Source: Nesterenkonia sandarakina (GTDB taxonomy: Bacteria; Actinomycetota; Actinomycetes; Actinomycetales; Micrococcaceae). From it: a stretch of DNA of 64,000 nucleotides. Where the stretch lies: the NCBI RefSeq assembly GCF_013410215.1, contig NZ_JACCFQ010000001.1, forward strand, positions 1,488,001 to 1,552,000. The letters run 5' to 3'. The notes under the pieces were generated by a model. It was not told the origin of the DNA and did no database searches. It saw nothing but the letters and a program-made list of their open reading frames with translations. The translations under genes and the position numbers were made by a program. This document shows positions 52,719 through 60,835 of the stretch, piece after piece. Every line of letters begins with the position of its first letter. Position 1 is the stretch's first letter.

Positions 52719-53102
52719 TCAGCTCAGCGAGGCGGGCTGCGGCAGTGCGGCGCGGACCGGCAGGTCCTGTCCCTCCAGGATGACCTGGGCGCCCTGGGAG
52801 CTGGCCACGTCCAGCAGGACCGGGGCCAGCAGGTTCACGTGCGGGACGCCGTCGGAGGTGTTCACGATGACCAGCACGCGCACATCCGCGGGCTCCGGGT
52901 CCCCGAGCGCATGCAGCTGCCCCGAGGTGCGCGGCGCGTAGTCGGGCAGGTGGACCGCCGGGTCCAGCAGGAACAGCCGCACTTCGGCGAGCTCCACGGA
53001 GTCCAGCGAGTAGAGCCCGGTGGAGCCCGACACCTCGGTCAGCACGAAGTCTTTCAGGGGCTCAAGCCCGGGGAGCGAGGCGGGGAACCGCAGCGCGCTC
53101 AT
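52719..53102 (-). CDS. fliW: Flagellar assembly factor FliW
   Basis: This 127-residue protein has the FliW pattern: LPGLEPLKDFVLTEV at the N-terminus, then LFLLDPAVHLPDY and VLVIVNTSDGVPHVNLLAPVLLD. FliW binds flagellin and CsrA and so couples flagellin level to translation (established in Bacillus). It is the last gene of flgN-flgK-flgL-fliW and its start overlaps the flgL stop (ATGA). No csrA gene lies beside it in this window. Confidence 0.93.
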   Translation of the reverse strand: MSALRFPASLPGLEPLKDFVLTEVSGSTGLYSLDSVELAEVRLFLLDPAVHLPDYAPRTSGQLHALGDPEPADVRVLVIVNTSDGVPHVNLLAPVLLDVASSQGAQVILEGQDLPVRAALPQPASLS

Positions 53103-53986
53103 CGCAGGTAGTCCATCAGGGAGGGCTGGATGACCTTCGCCGAGGCGGCCAGCGCGGCGCGGTAGGCGAGCTCCTGGGTCTGCAGCTCCAGGGCGACGGT
53201 GGCCAGATCGGCGTCCTCCAGCCCGCTGCGTGCGGCCTCCAGGTTCACCCGCTGATCTGCCAGGGCATCGGCGGCCTTGAGCACCGTGGCGTGGGTGGCG
53301 CCGATGCTGGCCTGGGCGGCGAGGATGCTGCCCAGCCGCTGGTCCACCTCGGCGAGCCGGGGCCCGACCAGCTCACCGGCCCGCAGATCCTCCGCCAGGC
53401 TCGCCACCAGCGCGAAGACGCTTGTGGCGCCCGAGCCGAAGGCGGCCTCGCCGTCGGCGTCGACACGGACCGTGGAGTTCTCCCCGACCCGCCGGTGCAC
53501 CGCCGCGTCGGGGACCCCGGTGAAGCTGCCCTCGGCGGTGAAGGCGGCGCCGGCGTCGGAGGTGCCGGCGAAGACGCTGCGTCCCAGGTAGCTGGCGTTG
53601 GCGGTCCTGAGCAGCTCGGCCTGCAGGTTCTCCAGCTGCAGGGCCAACGCGTCCCGGCTGGACTGCGGGAGGGCTCCCTGGCTGGCTCCGGTGAGCACCA
53701 GGTCACGGACCTGGTGCAGCAGGTTCGTGGCTGTGCTCAGTGCGGTATCCGCAGTGCTGAGCCATCCCTGAGCATTGTCCACATTGCGCCCGTGCTGATC
53801 GGCGGCGCGCTGGGCGGCACGGATCTGCAGTGCCTCGGCGATGGCGGCCGGGTTGTCGCTGGGCCGGGAGATCTCCTTCAGTGAGGAGGCCTTGTCCTGG
53901 GCGGAGGCGAGCCGGTGCATCGCCGATTGCAGGTTGCGCTGCGCGGCGGCGACCGTGGAGCCCTGGGTCACGCGGGTGATTGACAT
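53099..53986 (-). CDS. flgL: Flagellar hook-associated protein FlgL
   Basis: This 295-residue flagellin-like protein forms the second hook-filament junction ring. The N-terminal D0/D1 helix begins MSITRVTQGSTVAAAQRNLQSAMHRLA and the C-terminal helix (ADLATVALELQTQELAYRAALAASAKVIQPSLMDYL) is the usual flagellin_C-type end (split by heptads). The order flgK-flgL is standard. It lies 13 nt after flgK. Confidence 0.92.
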   Translation of the reverse strand: MSITRVTQGSTVAAAQRNLQSAMHRLASAQDKASSLKEISRPSDNPAAIAEALQIRAAQRAADQHGRNVDNAQGWLSTADTALSTATNLLHQVRDLVLTGASQGALPQSSRDALALQLENLQAELLRTANASYLGRSVFAGTSDAGAAFTAEGSFTGVPDAAVHRRVGENSTVRVDADGEAAFGSGATSVFALVASLAEDLRAGELVGPRLAEVDQRLGSILAAQASIGATHATVLKAADALADQRVNLEAARSGLEDADLATVALELQTQELAYRAALAASAKVIQPSLMDYLR

Positions 53987-53999
53987 CGATTCAGCCTCT

Positions 54000-55427
54000 C
54001 TAGCGTCCGACCACGCCGGTGCGGTTGATCAGGGTGTCGAGCATCTGGTCCACGGCGGTGAGCACTCGGGCCGCTCCTTGGTAGGCGTGCTGGTGAGTCA
54101 GCAGCGCGATGTTCTCCTCATCCAGCGAGACCCCGGCCTGGGCCTGCTGCTGCTCCAGGGCTGCGACATGGGCCAGAGAGGTGTTCACCGCAGACTGCGC
54201 GGCGTGCCGCACAGCAGTGCCGGTGGTGACGACCAGACCCGCCCAGATCGCATCGGGGCCAGCGGCAAGCTCGCCCAGCTGCGCCAGCCGAGCCGCGTTG
54301 GAGCCGTCCAGAGCGCCCTGGCCCGGGGTAGCCGCGGCGAGGTCCTCGGCGCCGCGCGCACGCACCGTCAGGCTCGCGGCCGCCCGGGCCGGGTCGAGGC
54401 TGAAGAAGGGCCCACCAGGGGTGCCCGCGGTGCTCACACCTGCGGCCTGCACGGCGTTGACCTGGGTGGCCAGTTCCACGGCGATGGCATCCAAGGTGCT
54501 GCTGGCCTGAGCCAGCGCCCCTCCGGTGCCGTCCGGCTCGGCCGGGGCCAGCAGCGCCAGCCGGGCGCCCAGGGCGCCGGATTCCAGACTGAGCGTGCTC
54601 CCGGCGTCGTCTGCTGCCCGGTGACTCCAGCGCAGCTGAGGTGCCGCTGCGTCCTGCAGTCGGGAGCCACCGGCGAGCTCGAGGGTGCGCGCGCTCGTCC
54701 CCGCCACCAGCGGGGTGCCGGAGAGCAGGACGTCGGTGGTGCCGTCGGGCTGCGCGCGCACGGTGGCGCCGGTGAGCTCCGCGAGCCGAGCGGTGAGCTG
54801 GGTGCGCTGATCCAGCATGGCACCGGAGTCGGCGCCGCTGGCGGTGGCGGAGCGGATCTGGGCGTTCAGGGTGCCCACGCGTTCTGCGAGTGCGTTGACC
54901 TCCGCGACCTCTGCGCGCAGCCCCTGATGCTGGGTGTCCCACTGCTGGGTGAACTCACCGTGCAGCGCCCCCAGCTGCTGGGCCAGGGCCGTGCCGCGAG
55001 CGATGACCACAGCCGCGGGCGCGGGCTCACCGGGCTGATTCGCCACATCCTGCCAGCCTGCCCAGAAGTCGTTCAGCGCAGCGGACAGGCCCGCGGAGCC
55101 GGGTTCGCGCAGACTGGACTCCAGGGTGGAGAGCCCCGCGGAGATCGCGCCGGTCTGCGCGCTGATCGCCGCCGTGCCGCGGGCCCGCTCATCGAGCTGG
55201 GCATCGGCGAGCCGGGCGATTCCGGTGACGCTCACTCCGTGCCCGGCGCTGCTGGGACCCGAGAGGCGTCCGATCGTGGAGACCCCGGCGGCCGAGGCCG
55301 TCTCCACCCGTTGCCGGGTGTAGCCCTCGACTCCGACGTTGGCGATGTTCTGCCCTGCCGTCTCCAATGAGCGGCGGGCGGCGCTCATGCCGGTCCATGC
55401 GGTGTTCAGTCCGCTGAAGGTGCTCAC
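54000..55427 (-). CDS. flgK: Flagellar hook-associated protein FlgK
   Basis: This 475-residue hook-filament junction protein starts with STFSGLNTAWTGMSAARRSLETAGQNIANVGVEGYTRQRVE, which contains the rod/hook-family motif (NIANV...GYTRQ). It ends in HQHAYQGAARVLTAVDQMLDTLINRTG, the FlgK C-terminal motif. GTG at 55427 has AAGGA 6 nt upstream. It follows flgN, its likely export chaperone, by 19 nt. Confidence 0.95.
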   Translation of the reverse strand: MSTFSGLNTAWTGMSAARRSLETAGQNIANVGVEGYTRQRVETASAAGVSTIGRLSGPSSAGHGVSVTGIARLADAQLDERARGTAAISAQTGAISAGLSTLESSLREPGSAGLSAALNDFWAGWQDVANQPGEPAPAAVVIARGTALAQQLGALHGEFTQQWDTQHQGLRAEVAEVNALAERVGTLNAQIRSATASGADSGAMLDQRTQLTARLAELTGATVRAQPDGTTDVLLSGTPLVAGTSARTLELAGGSRLQDAAAPQLRWSHRAADDAGSTLSLESGALGARLALLAPAEPDGTGGALAQASSTLDAIAVELATQVNAVQAAGVSTAGTPGGPFFSLDPARAAASLTVRARGAEDLAAATPGQGALDGSNAARLAQLGELAAGPDAIWAGLVVTTGTAVRHAAQSAVNTSLAHVAALEQQQAQAGVSLDEENIALLTHQHAYQGAARVLTAVDQMLDTLINRTGVVGR

Positions 55428-55446
55428 GGGGTGTCCTTTTCTCGGG

Positions 55447-55911
55447 TCAGAGGTCGGTGTCGATCAGCCGCGGCCCGGTGTCTGTCGAAGACGCAGAGCC
55501 GGCAGGGTCCAACGCCGCCAGTGATTCCTGGGCTGCCCGCTGGGCGGCGCGCAGGTAGCTGGAGTTCGTATCACGCAGCGCGGTGATGGTGCTCGCCGAA
55601 TCACGCAGCGCTCGCAGATGCTGCTCGAGGACCTCGCGCCACGCCGGGTCTTCCACAGCGGCCGCGAGCTGGGTGAGCGTGACATCTCCGGCCAGGCCGA
55701 GGGAGGAAGCCAGGTGAGCTGACTCCACGGCCCGGGACAGGGAGGCGCCCTGGAGCTTGTCCACCACGGATTCGATCTCGCGAGTGGCGTGATCGATCCA
55801 CTGTGACTTTCCGGAGAGCAGCAGCAGCTGCTGTTCCTCGAGCTTGAACTGGAGCAGGTCGAGAAGCTCACGTTCCCGCCATAGCCGTGTGGACAGCGCA
55901 TTGGCTGACAT
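55447..55911 (-). CDS. FlgN-family flagellar export chaperone
   Basis: This 154-residue, mostly helical protein starts with ANALSTRLWRERELLDLLQFKLEEQQLLLLSGKSQWI (split by heptads), typical of FlgN, the export chaperone of FlgK and FlgL. ATG at 55911 was chosen; the frame extends upstream but has no site there. It is the first gene of flgN-flgK-flgL-fliW and lies 72-80 nt downstream of a sigma-28 promoter on the minus strand. Confidence 0.85.
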   Translation of the reverse strand: MSANALSTRLWRERELLDLLQFKLEEQQLLLLSGKSQWIDHATREIESVVDKLQGASLSRAVESAHLASSLGLAGDVTLTQLAAAVEDPAWREVLEQHLRALRDSASTITALRDTNSSYLRAAQRAAQESLAALDPAGSASSTDTGPRLIDTDL

Positions 55912-55989
55912 GTCTGACCCCCGATTCAAGTTCATGACGGGTGACCGGCGGTGCACCGGGCCGGGTGCTCGGCTGCCCGTCAGGGAAGT

Positions 55990-56017
55990 CTATCGGCGGG
56001 ATCCTGCGGGAAGTTAG
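55990..56017 (-). promoter_or_regulatory. Sigma-28 (FliA) promoter of flgN-flgK-flgL-fliW
   Basis: Read on the minus strand, CTAAC (56017-56013), 15 nt and GCCGATAG (55997-55990) match the FliA consensus (TAAA-N15-GCCGATAA) in spacing and -10 sequence. The predicted start point is about 70 nt before the flgN start. Confidence 0.8.
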
Positions 56018-56220
56018 GGCGCAGAGGGATTCTCCGCACATCCTTCGGCGAAGTATTAATCCTCAGGACATGTTCAACGTATAGACCGGTCATCAACCTT
56101 CCGCTACTATCTCTTTTCAGGTGACACTAAGGTTCTGTTTACGGGGCGTCCAGGCGGCGGTCTTGAGGCATTCCTTATACCGCGCCGGGCCGCGGTTTAG
56201 CGAGATCTTGAGGACTGTCT

Positions 56221-57057
56221 GTGAAGCAAAGTGCACGCAACGCGTTGGTGGTGGAGAACCTGCCCCTGGTGGGGTACCTGGTGTCCGAGATGTGCGCCAA
56301 GGCCACTCATCTCTCCCGCGAGGATCTGACCTCTGTGGGATCAATCGCCCTGGTCACGGCGGCAGACGCCTTCGATCCGAACTTGGGCGTCCCCTTCGGC
56401 GCCTATGCCCGACGCCGGATCGTGGGAGCCTTCGCCGATGACATGCGCTCCGCGGACTGGGCCGGTCGCGGATCACGCCGCAGGATCCGGGAGCTGAAGT
56501 CGGTGGAGGAGACGCTCACCGCTGCGCTCGGGCGCGCCCCAGACGTGAAAGAACTCGCCGAGGCCCTGGGAATGGATGAGAAATCCGTCTCCGCAGCCCG
56601 GCAGGACGCCGCCCGGAGTGTGGTCGCCCTGGACGCGGACATGTCCGACTACCTGATCACCGAAGGTCGCAATCCTGAACAGGAGCTGCTCGAGGTTGAA
56701 CAGACCACGATGCTGCGCACCGCCGTGGAGGCCCTGCCGGAACGGATGCGGATGATCGTCTCGCGGCTCTTCTTCGACGGGGCCACGGTCAAGGAGATCG
56801 CAGCGGACCTGGGGATCACCCATTCCGCCGTCTCGCAGCAGCGCTCCGAGGCGATGAAGCTGCTGCGCGAGGGTATGCAGACCCACTACAGCTCGACGCC
56901 CACGGTCCCTGCCGCGGCGCAGGGGAGCAGCCGGCGTCGTGAGCTGTATCTGCAGGAACTCGGGGAGCGGACCATGGGAGGCGCGCTGCACCGGCCGCGG
57001 GGCCCTCGGCGCGCTCCGGCGACCGAACCGGGTCACTCACTAACGGCGTCCTCCTGA
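56221..57057 (+). CDS. fliA: Flagellar sigma factor FliA (sigma-28/WhiG type)
   Basis: This 278-residue sigma-70-family factor of the FliA/WhiG group directs flagellar promoters. Region 2 contains LTSVGSIALVTAADAFDPNLGVPFGAYARRRIVGAFADDMR (split by helices), region 3 RGSRRRIRELKSVEETLTAALGRAPD, and region 4 LPERMRMIVSRLFFDGATVKEIAADLGITHSAVSQ with the HTH. GTG at 56221 is the apparent start. A Pro/Arg-rich tail of about 50 residues is extra. The flagellin promoter overlaps its 3' end. Confidence 0.92.
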   Translation: MKQSARNALVVENLPLVGYLVSEMCAKATHLSREDLTSVGSIALVTAADAFDPNLGVPFGAYARRRIVGAFADDMRSADWAGRGSRRRIRELKSVEETLTAALGRAPDVKELAEALGMDEKSVSAARQDAARSVVALDADMSDYLITEGRNPEQELLEVEQTTMLRTAVEALPERMRMIVSRLFFDGATVKEIAADLGITHSAVSQQRSEAMKLLREGMQTHYSSTPTVPAAAQGSSRRRELYLQELGERTMGGALHRPRGPRRAPATEPGHSLTASS

Positions 57058-57068
57058 CCTGCCGATAG
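57040..57068 (+). promoter_or_regulatory. Sigma-28 (FliA) promoter of the flagellin gene
   Basis: CTAAC (57040-57044), 16 nt and GCCGATAG (57061-57068) form a FliA-type promoter. The -35 lies inside the last codons of fliA. It is 65 nt upstream of the flagellin start. Confidence 0.8.
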
Positions 57069-57132
57069 AGGGGTGTGGAGTCCATGGATGGACCCGCAAC
57101 AGATACACACCCACTTTCACGGAGGAAATCTC

Positions 57133-57972
57133 ATGGGTATGCAGATCAACACCAACGTCGCGGCGCTCAACGCTCACCGCAACCTCTCCAACACTCAGAA
57201 CGACCTCTCCAAGTCCCTGGAGAAGCTCTCCTCGGGCCTGCGGATCAACCGAGCAGCCGACGACGCCGCCGGCCTGGCCATCTCAGAGGGGCTTCGCTCC
57301 CAGGTCAACGGCATGGGCGTGGCAGCCCGGAACGCCCAGGACGGAATCTCGGTGATCCAGACCGCAGAAGGTGCCCTCACCGAGGTGCATTCCATCCTGC
57401 AGCGCGCACGTGACCTGACGGTCCAGTCGGGCAACGACTCGAACAACCCGGAGGCCCGCGCGGCGATCCAGACTGAGCTCACGGCGCTCGGCGAGGAACT
57501 TGGCCGCATCGCGGAAGTGACGAACTTCAACAAGATCTCACTGCTGAACGGGACGAACGAGTCGTTGACCTTCCAGATCGGCGCCGGCGCGACCAGCAAC
57601 GATCAGCTCTCCGTCTCGCTGATGGATGTCAGCGCAGTAGCGACAGCCATTCAGGGGCTGACCATCACCGGCGAAGATGATGCCGCCGCTACTGCCCGTC
57701 TTGATGCCATCGGAACGATCGATGACCAGATCTCGGCTGTCTCCTCGGCACGTTCGGACCTGGGTGCTTCGCAGAACCGGTTCGAATCCGCGATCAACTC
57801 GCTCAACGTGTCGCGGGAGAACCTCTCCGCGGCAGAGTCCCGGATCCGCGACGTTGACATGGCCGCGGAGATGGCCAACTTCACCCGCTCGAACATCCTG
57901 TCCCAGGCCGGCACCGCCATGCTGGCGCAGGCCAACCAGGCCAACCAGGGCGTCCTGCAGCTGCTGGGCTGA
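57133..57972 (+). CDS. Flagellin
   Basis: This 279-residue filament protein begins MGMQINTNVAALNAHRNL and ends with a C-terminal helix (MANFTRSNILSQAGTAMLAQANQANQGVLQLLG), the classical D0/D1 ends. LSSGLRINRAADDAAGLAISE is the central N-terminal motif. There is almost no D2/D3 surface domain, so this is a short, core-only flagellin. ATG at 57133 has GGAGG 8 nt upstream; the upstream GTG frame is not used. It is expected to be expressed from the sigma-28 promoter above. Confidence 0.96.
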   Translation: MGMQINTNVAALNAHRNLSNTQNDLSKSLEKLSSGLRINRAADDAAGLAISEGLRSQVNGMGVAARNAQDGISVIQTAEGALTEVHSILQRARDLTVQSGNDSNNPEARAAIQTELTALGEELGRIAEVTNFNKISLLNGTNESLTFQIGAGATSNDQLSVSLMDVSAVATAIQGLTITGEDDAAATARLDAIGTIDDQISAVSSARSDLGASQNRFESAINSLNVSRENLSAAESRIRDVDMAAEMANFTRSNILSQAGTAMLAQANQANQGVLQLLG

Positions 57973-57999
57973 TCGACTCCTCCACCGTGAGGATGAAGT

Positions 58000-58018
58000 G
58001 ATCGGCACATCGCCGATC
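58000..58018 (+). terminator. Stem-loop after the flagellin gene
   Basis: GATCGGC-ACATC-GCCGATC is a perfect 7-bp stem 28 nt past the flagellin stop. No U-tract follows, so it may terminate weakly or process the transcript. Confidence 0.45.
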
Positions 58019-58019
58019 T

Positions 58020-58091
58020 GATGTGGCCGGGTCGCCCGCGTCGGGGATAACGCCTCGGCGGCACCCCGGGACGGAACGCCCCGGCCACATC
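58020..58091 (+). repeat. 12-bp inverted repeat in the flagellin-fliD spacer
   Basis: GATGTGGCCGGG (58020-58031) and CCCGGCCACATC (58080-58091) are exact inverted copies separated by 48 nt. The element follows the flagellin stem-loop and lies in the fliD leader, where it could modulate read-through from the strong flagellin promoter. Confidence 0.6.
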
Positions 58092-58188
58092 GACTCCCAG
58101 CCACACCGCCTCTTCCCAGCCTTGCCAGCCCTCACCGGCTGCCCCGCTGCCCCGCCACCTGCCCACCTTGATCTTCAGGAGTCCTCCC

Positions 58189-59508
58189 GTGTCTCTAGCG
58201 CTCCCCGGTCTGGCCAGTGGGCTGGACTCTGCAGCCCTGATCGACAGCCTCATGCAGGTCGAGGCCATCCCGCAGCAGCTTCTGCAGCGGCAGGCCACCA
58301 AGACCAACAGCGTGGTCTCGGCCCTGCAGGGACTGAACACCCGCATCGCCGCCACGGCGGAACGCTCCGCGGAGCTGGCCAAGCCGGCGGCGCTCCGGGC
58401 CTTCAGCGCCCAGTCCAGCGATCCCTCGGTCTCCGCAACAGTCAGCTCTGCCGGCTCCGCCGGAACCTTGAGCTTCACCGTGGAGAACACCGCCGTGCGC
58501 CACACCGTGGTCACCGCACCGATCCAGGCGTGGGACAGCCCAGAATTCAGCATCCTGGCCGCGGACGGAACCAGCACCGCCATCACCGCGGACTCCTCGA
58601 GCCTCGATGACATCGTCCGAGCGATCAACAGCGCAGGTGCCGGAGTGAGCGCCGTGAAGGTCCCCGCCGGCGACGGCGCACACCGGCTTCAGCTCTCCGC
58701 GGCCTCCACCGGTGCCGCCGGGGTGTTCAGCCTCCAAGGAACCACGCTTGAGAGCACGGTGACCTGCACGGGAGAAGACGCCAGGATCACGCTCTGGAAG
58801 GGCACCGGAGCCGAGCAGCAGGTGCGCTCCGCGACCAACTCCTTCCAGGACCTGATGCCCGGTGTCCAGGTGCGCGTCACCGCAGCCACCACCGCCGAGG
58901 TCACGCTCAGCGTGGAACGCGACGCGGCCAGCGCGGCGGCGGCCGCCGAGTCCCTGATCGGCTCGGTCAACGCGGTGCTGGGTCATATTCGCACCACCAC
59001 CCGGGTGACCAGCGCCAATGACGGCAGCACCACTTCCAGCGTGCTCACCGGAGACAGCGCGGTGCGCAGCGCCGGGCAGCGCATGACCGACGCGGTGATC
59101 CGTCCGATCGATGGACGTTCCCCCTCCGAGATCGGTATCTCGCTGAGTCGGGCCGGGGAGCTCAGTCTCGACCAGGAGAAGTTCGCAGCCGCTCTGGCCG
59201 CAGACCCTGCGGCGGTGGAGCGCATGCTCGGTGAGCTCGCCGGACGGATCAACAGCGTGGCCGATAACCTCTCCAACCGTTTCGACGGGCAGATCACGGC
59301 GCGCATCACCGGACAACAGGGACTGGCGACCCGACTCACCGACCAGGTGGGGGAGTGGACCGGACGCCTGGCCGCCCGACGCGCCACCCTGGAGCGCACC
59401 TACGCCGCACTGGAGGTCCAGATGCAGAGCCTGAACTCTCAGATGGACTACCTCTCCTCGCAGCTGGCCGCGCTGCCGCAGGCCTCTTCCGCCCGAAACA
59501 ACCGCTGA
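58189..59508 (+). CDS. fliD: Flagellar filament cap protein FliD
   Basis: This 439-residue hook-associated protein 2 caps the filament and folds new flagellin. The N-terminal part (LPGLASGLDSAALIDSLMQVEAIPQQLLQ) and the C-terminal coiled coil (ERTYAALEVQMQSLNSQMDYLSSQLAAL) match the FliD family. GTG at 58189 has AGGAG 7 nt upstream. It follows the flagellin gene after 216 nt, and fliS comes 21 nt later. Confidence 0.94.
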   Translation: MSLALPGLASGLDSAALIDSLMQVEAIPQQLLQRQATKTNSVVSALQGLNTRIAATAERSAELAKPAALRAFSAQSSDPSVSATVSSAGSAGTLSFTVENTAVRHTVVTAPIQAWDSPEFSILAADGTSTAITADSSSLDDIVRAINSAGAGVSAVKVPAGDGAHRLQLSAASTGAAGVFSLQGTTLESTVTCTGEDARITLWKGTGAEQQVRSATNSFQDLMPGVQVRVTAATTAEVTLSVERDAASAAAAAESLIGSVNAVLGHIRTTTRVTSANDGSTTSSVLTGDSAVRSAGQRMTDAVIRPIDGRSPSEIGISLSRAGELSLDQEKFAAALAADPAAVERMLGELAGRINSVADNLSNRFDGQITARITGQQGLATRLTDQVGEWTGRLAARRATLERTYAALEVQMQSLNSQMDYLSSQLAALPQASSARNNR

Positions 59509-59529
59509 ACAGAACGGTGAGCCGCAGAC

Positions 59530-60054
59530 ATGTATGACCACGCGAACCGCGCCCGCACCCAGTACAACCGCGAGGCGATCCTCTCTGCCTCCCCGGCCAG
59601 ACTGCTCACCATGCTCTACGACCGGCTGCTGCTGGACCTGAACCGGGCCCTCAACGCCCAGGAGCAGCAGCGCTGGCAGGACGCCTCCCAGGAGCTGGTC
59701 CATGCGCAGTCGATCATCGCCGAATTGACCAGCTCGTTGAACACCGAGGTCTGGTCCGGAGCCCGGGACCTGCAGGCGCTCTACAGCTTCAGCACCGGAC
59801 TGCTGATCACCGCGAACACCCGGCGAGATCCGGAGAAGACCCGGCAGGCCATCGAGCTGCTGGAACCGCTCCGGGTCACCTGGCACGAGGCGGCCCAGAT
59901 CACCGGCGCAGCACAGTCCACCGGCGCCCCCCAGTTCAGCGGCCCTGCCCAGTTCACCGGCGCATCCCAGATCAACAGTCCCGCTCAGCAGCTCCGCAGC
60001 GCACCGGGCACCGGAGCGGGCGCCCGGCCGCTCGGGGTCCTCGGTGTCGGATAG
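59530..60054 (+). CDS. fliS: Flagellin export chaperone FliS with a C-terminal repeat tail
   Basis: This 174-residue protein has a FliS core in the first about 120 residues (REAILSASPARLLTMLYDRLLLDLNRAL, ELTSSLNTEVW, LYSFSTGLLITAN). FliS keeps flagellin unfolded for export. The tail (about 121-174) holds five hexapeptides of the form (A/P)(A/P/S)Q-x-(T/S)-G (AAQITG, AAQSTG, APQFSG, PAQFTG, ASQINS), which are not part of normal FliS. Its end overlaps the next small gene by 11 nt. Confidence 0.9.
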   Translation: MYDHANRARTQYNREAILSASPARLLTMLYDRLLLDLNRALNAQEQQRWQDASQELVHAQSIIAELTSSLNTEVWSGARDLQALYSFSTGLLITANTRRDPEKTRQAIELLEPLRVTWHEAAQITGAAQSTGAPQFSGPAQFTGASQINSPAQQLRSAPGTGAGARPLGVLGVG

Positions 60055-60367
60055 CCCGAGAACCCCAGACGAGGCGGCTCCGGTGGGTGCCGGTGCGGAG
60101 ACCCTGCGCTGGGAGCTCTACCTGACCCGGTTGCAGGCCTGGGCCCAGCAGCTCCCCGAGCCCTCCGTGGGGCCTCCCCAGATGGTTTTCAGTGGAGCGC
60201 TGCCGGTGGAACTGCGCGAGCGCGCCGCAGAAGTGCTCGACCTCCTGGCCCAGGCGAGCGAGCGGACCCGGGCAAGCCAGGCCGACGTCGGCCGCCAGCT
60301 CAGCGCCCTGCGGCAGGTTCCGCCGCTGGACGGCGGGGAAGCGCGATACCTGGACACCAGCGGATAG
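60044..60367 (+). CDS. Small flagellar-operon protein of unknown function (FliT-like position)
   Basis: This 107-residue protein is mostly helical, with LRWELYLTRLQAWAQQL and PVELRERAAEVLDLLAQASERTRASQADVGRQLSALRQV. It sits directly after fliS and overlaps it, the usual place of fliT, a FliD export chaperone. Sequence similarity to FliT is not evident to me. The start is taken as GTG at 60044. Function is inferred from position only. Confidence 0.65.
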   Translation: MSDSPRTPDEAAPVGAGAETLRWELYLTRLQAWAQQLPEPSVGPPQMVFSGALPVELRERAAEVLDLLAQASERTRASQADVGRQLSALRQVPPLDGGEARYLDTSG

Positions 60368-60385
60368 AAAATTTTCTCCCGGGAG
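60366..60385. promoter_or_regulatory. Two adjacent palindromes next to the flgB promoter
   Basis: AGAAAATTTTCT (60366-60377) and CTCCCGGGAG (60376-60385) are both perfect palindromes and share two bases. They end 2 nt before the sigma-28 promoter -35 region. They may be an operator or part of a terminator. Confidence 0.4.
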
Positions 60386-60386
60386 G

Positions 60387-60414
60387 CTAACGCGAGGACC
60401 CGGGCTGCCGAGAG
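60387..60414 (+). promoter_or_regulatory. Sigma-28 (FliA) promoter of the flgB operon
   Basis: CTAAC (60387-60391), 15 nt and GCCGAGAG (60407-60414) match the FliA promoters of flgN and the flagellin gene with one -10 change. It lies about 80 nt upstream of flgB. Confidence 0.72.
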
Positions 60415-60493
60415 TGCCCGATGAGCATGGATTGCTCGACCCCTGAGGCCATGGACCGGCCGCTGTCGATTCAAGGTGCCCTGAGGGGGAGCA

Positions 60494-60835
60494 TTGTTCG
60501 ATTCCGTGACCTCACGCGCGTTCTCCAGCGCCCTGGACTCCCTGGCCATGCGCCAGCGCGCCATCGCTGACAACATCGCCAATGCGAACACCCCGGGCTA
60601 CCAGGCACGCCGGATCTCCTTCGAAGGTGCGCTGGCCGCCTCGGTGCGCAGCGGCGACGGAGCGATCCAGGCCGAGGAAGCCCGTTCCCTGGAGCCCACC
60701 CGGCTCAATGGCAGCAACGTCAACCTCGACACCGAGACCCTCGCCAACATCGACACCGTGCTGCGCTTCCAGTTCGCCGCCCAAGCCGCCGGTGGCCAGT
60801 TCAACAGCATGCGCACCGCGCTGAGGACCACCTGA
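60494..60835 (+). CDS. flgB: Flagellar basal-body rod protein FlgB
   Basis: This 113-residue proximal rod protein carries the rod-family motif ALDSLAMRQRAIADNIANANTPGYQARR and ends in a C-terminal helix (VLRFQFAAQAAGGQFNSMRTALR). The start is TTG at 60494 with GGGGGA just upstream; GTG at 60506 is an alternative. It is the first gene of flgB-flgC-fliE-fliF-fliG; the flgC start overlaps its stop (TGATG). Confidence 0.93.
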   Translation: MFDSVTSRAFSSALDSLAMRQRAIADNIANANTPGYQARRISFEGALAASVRSGDGAIQAEEARSLEPTRLNGSNVNLDTETLANIDTVLRFQFAAQAAGGQFNSMRTALRTT

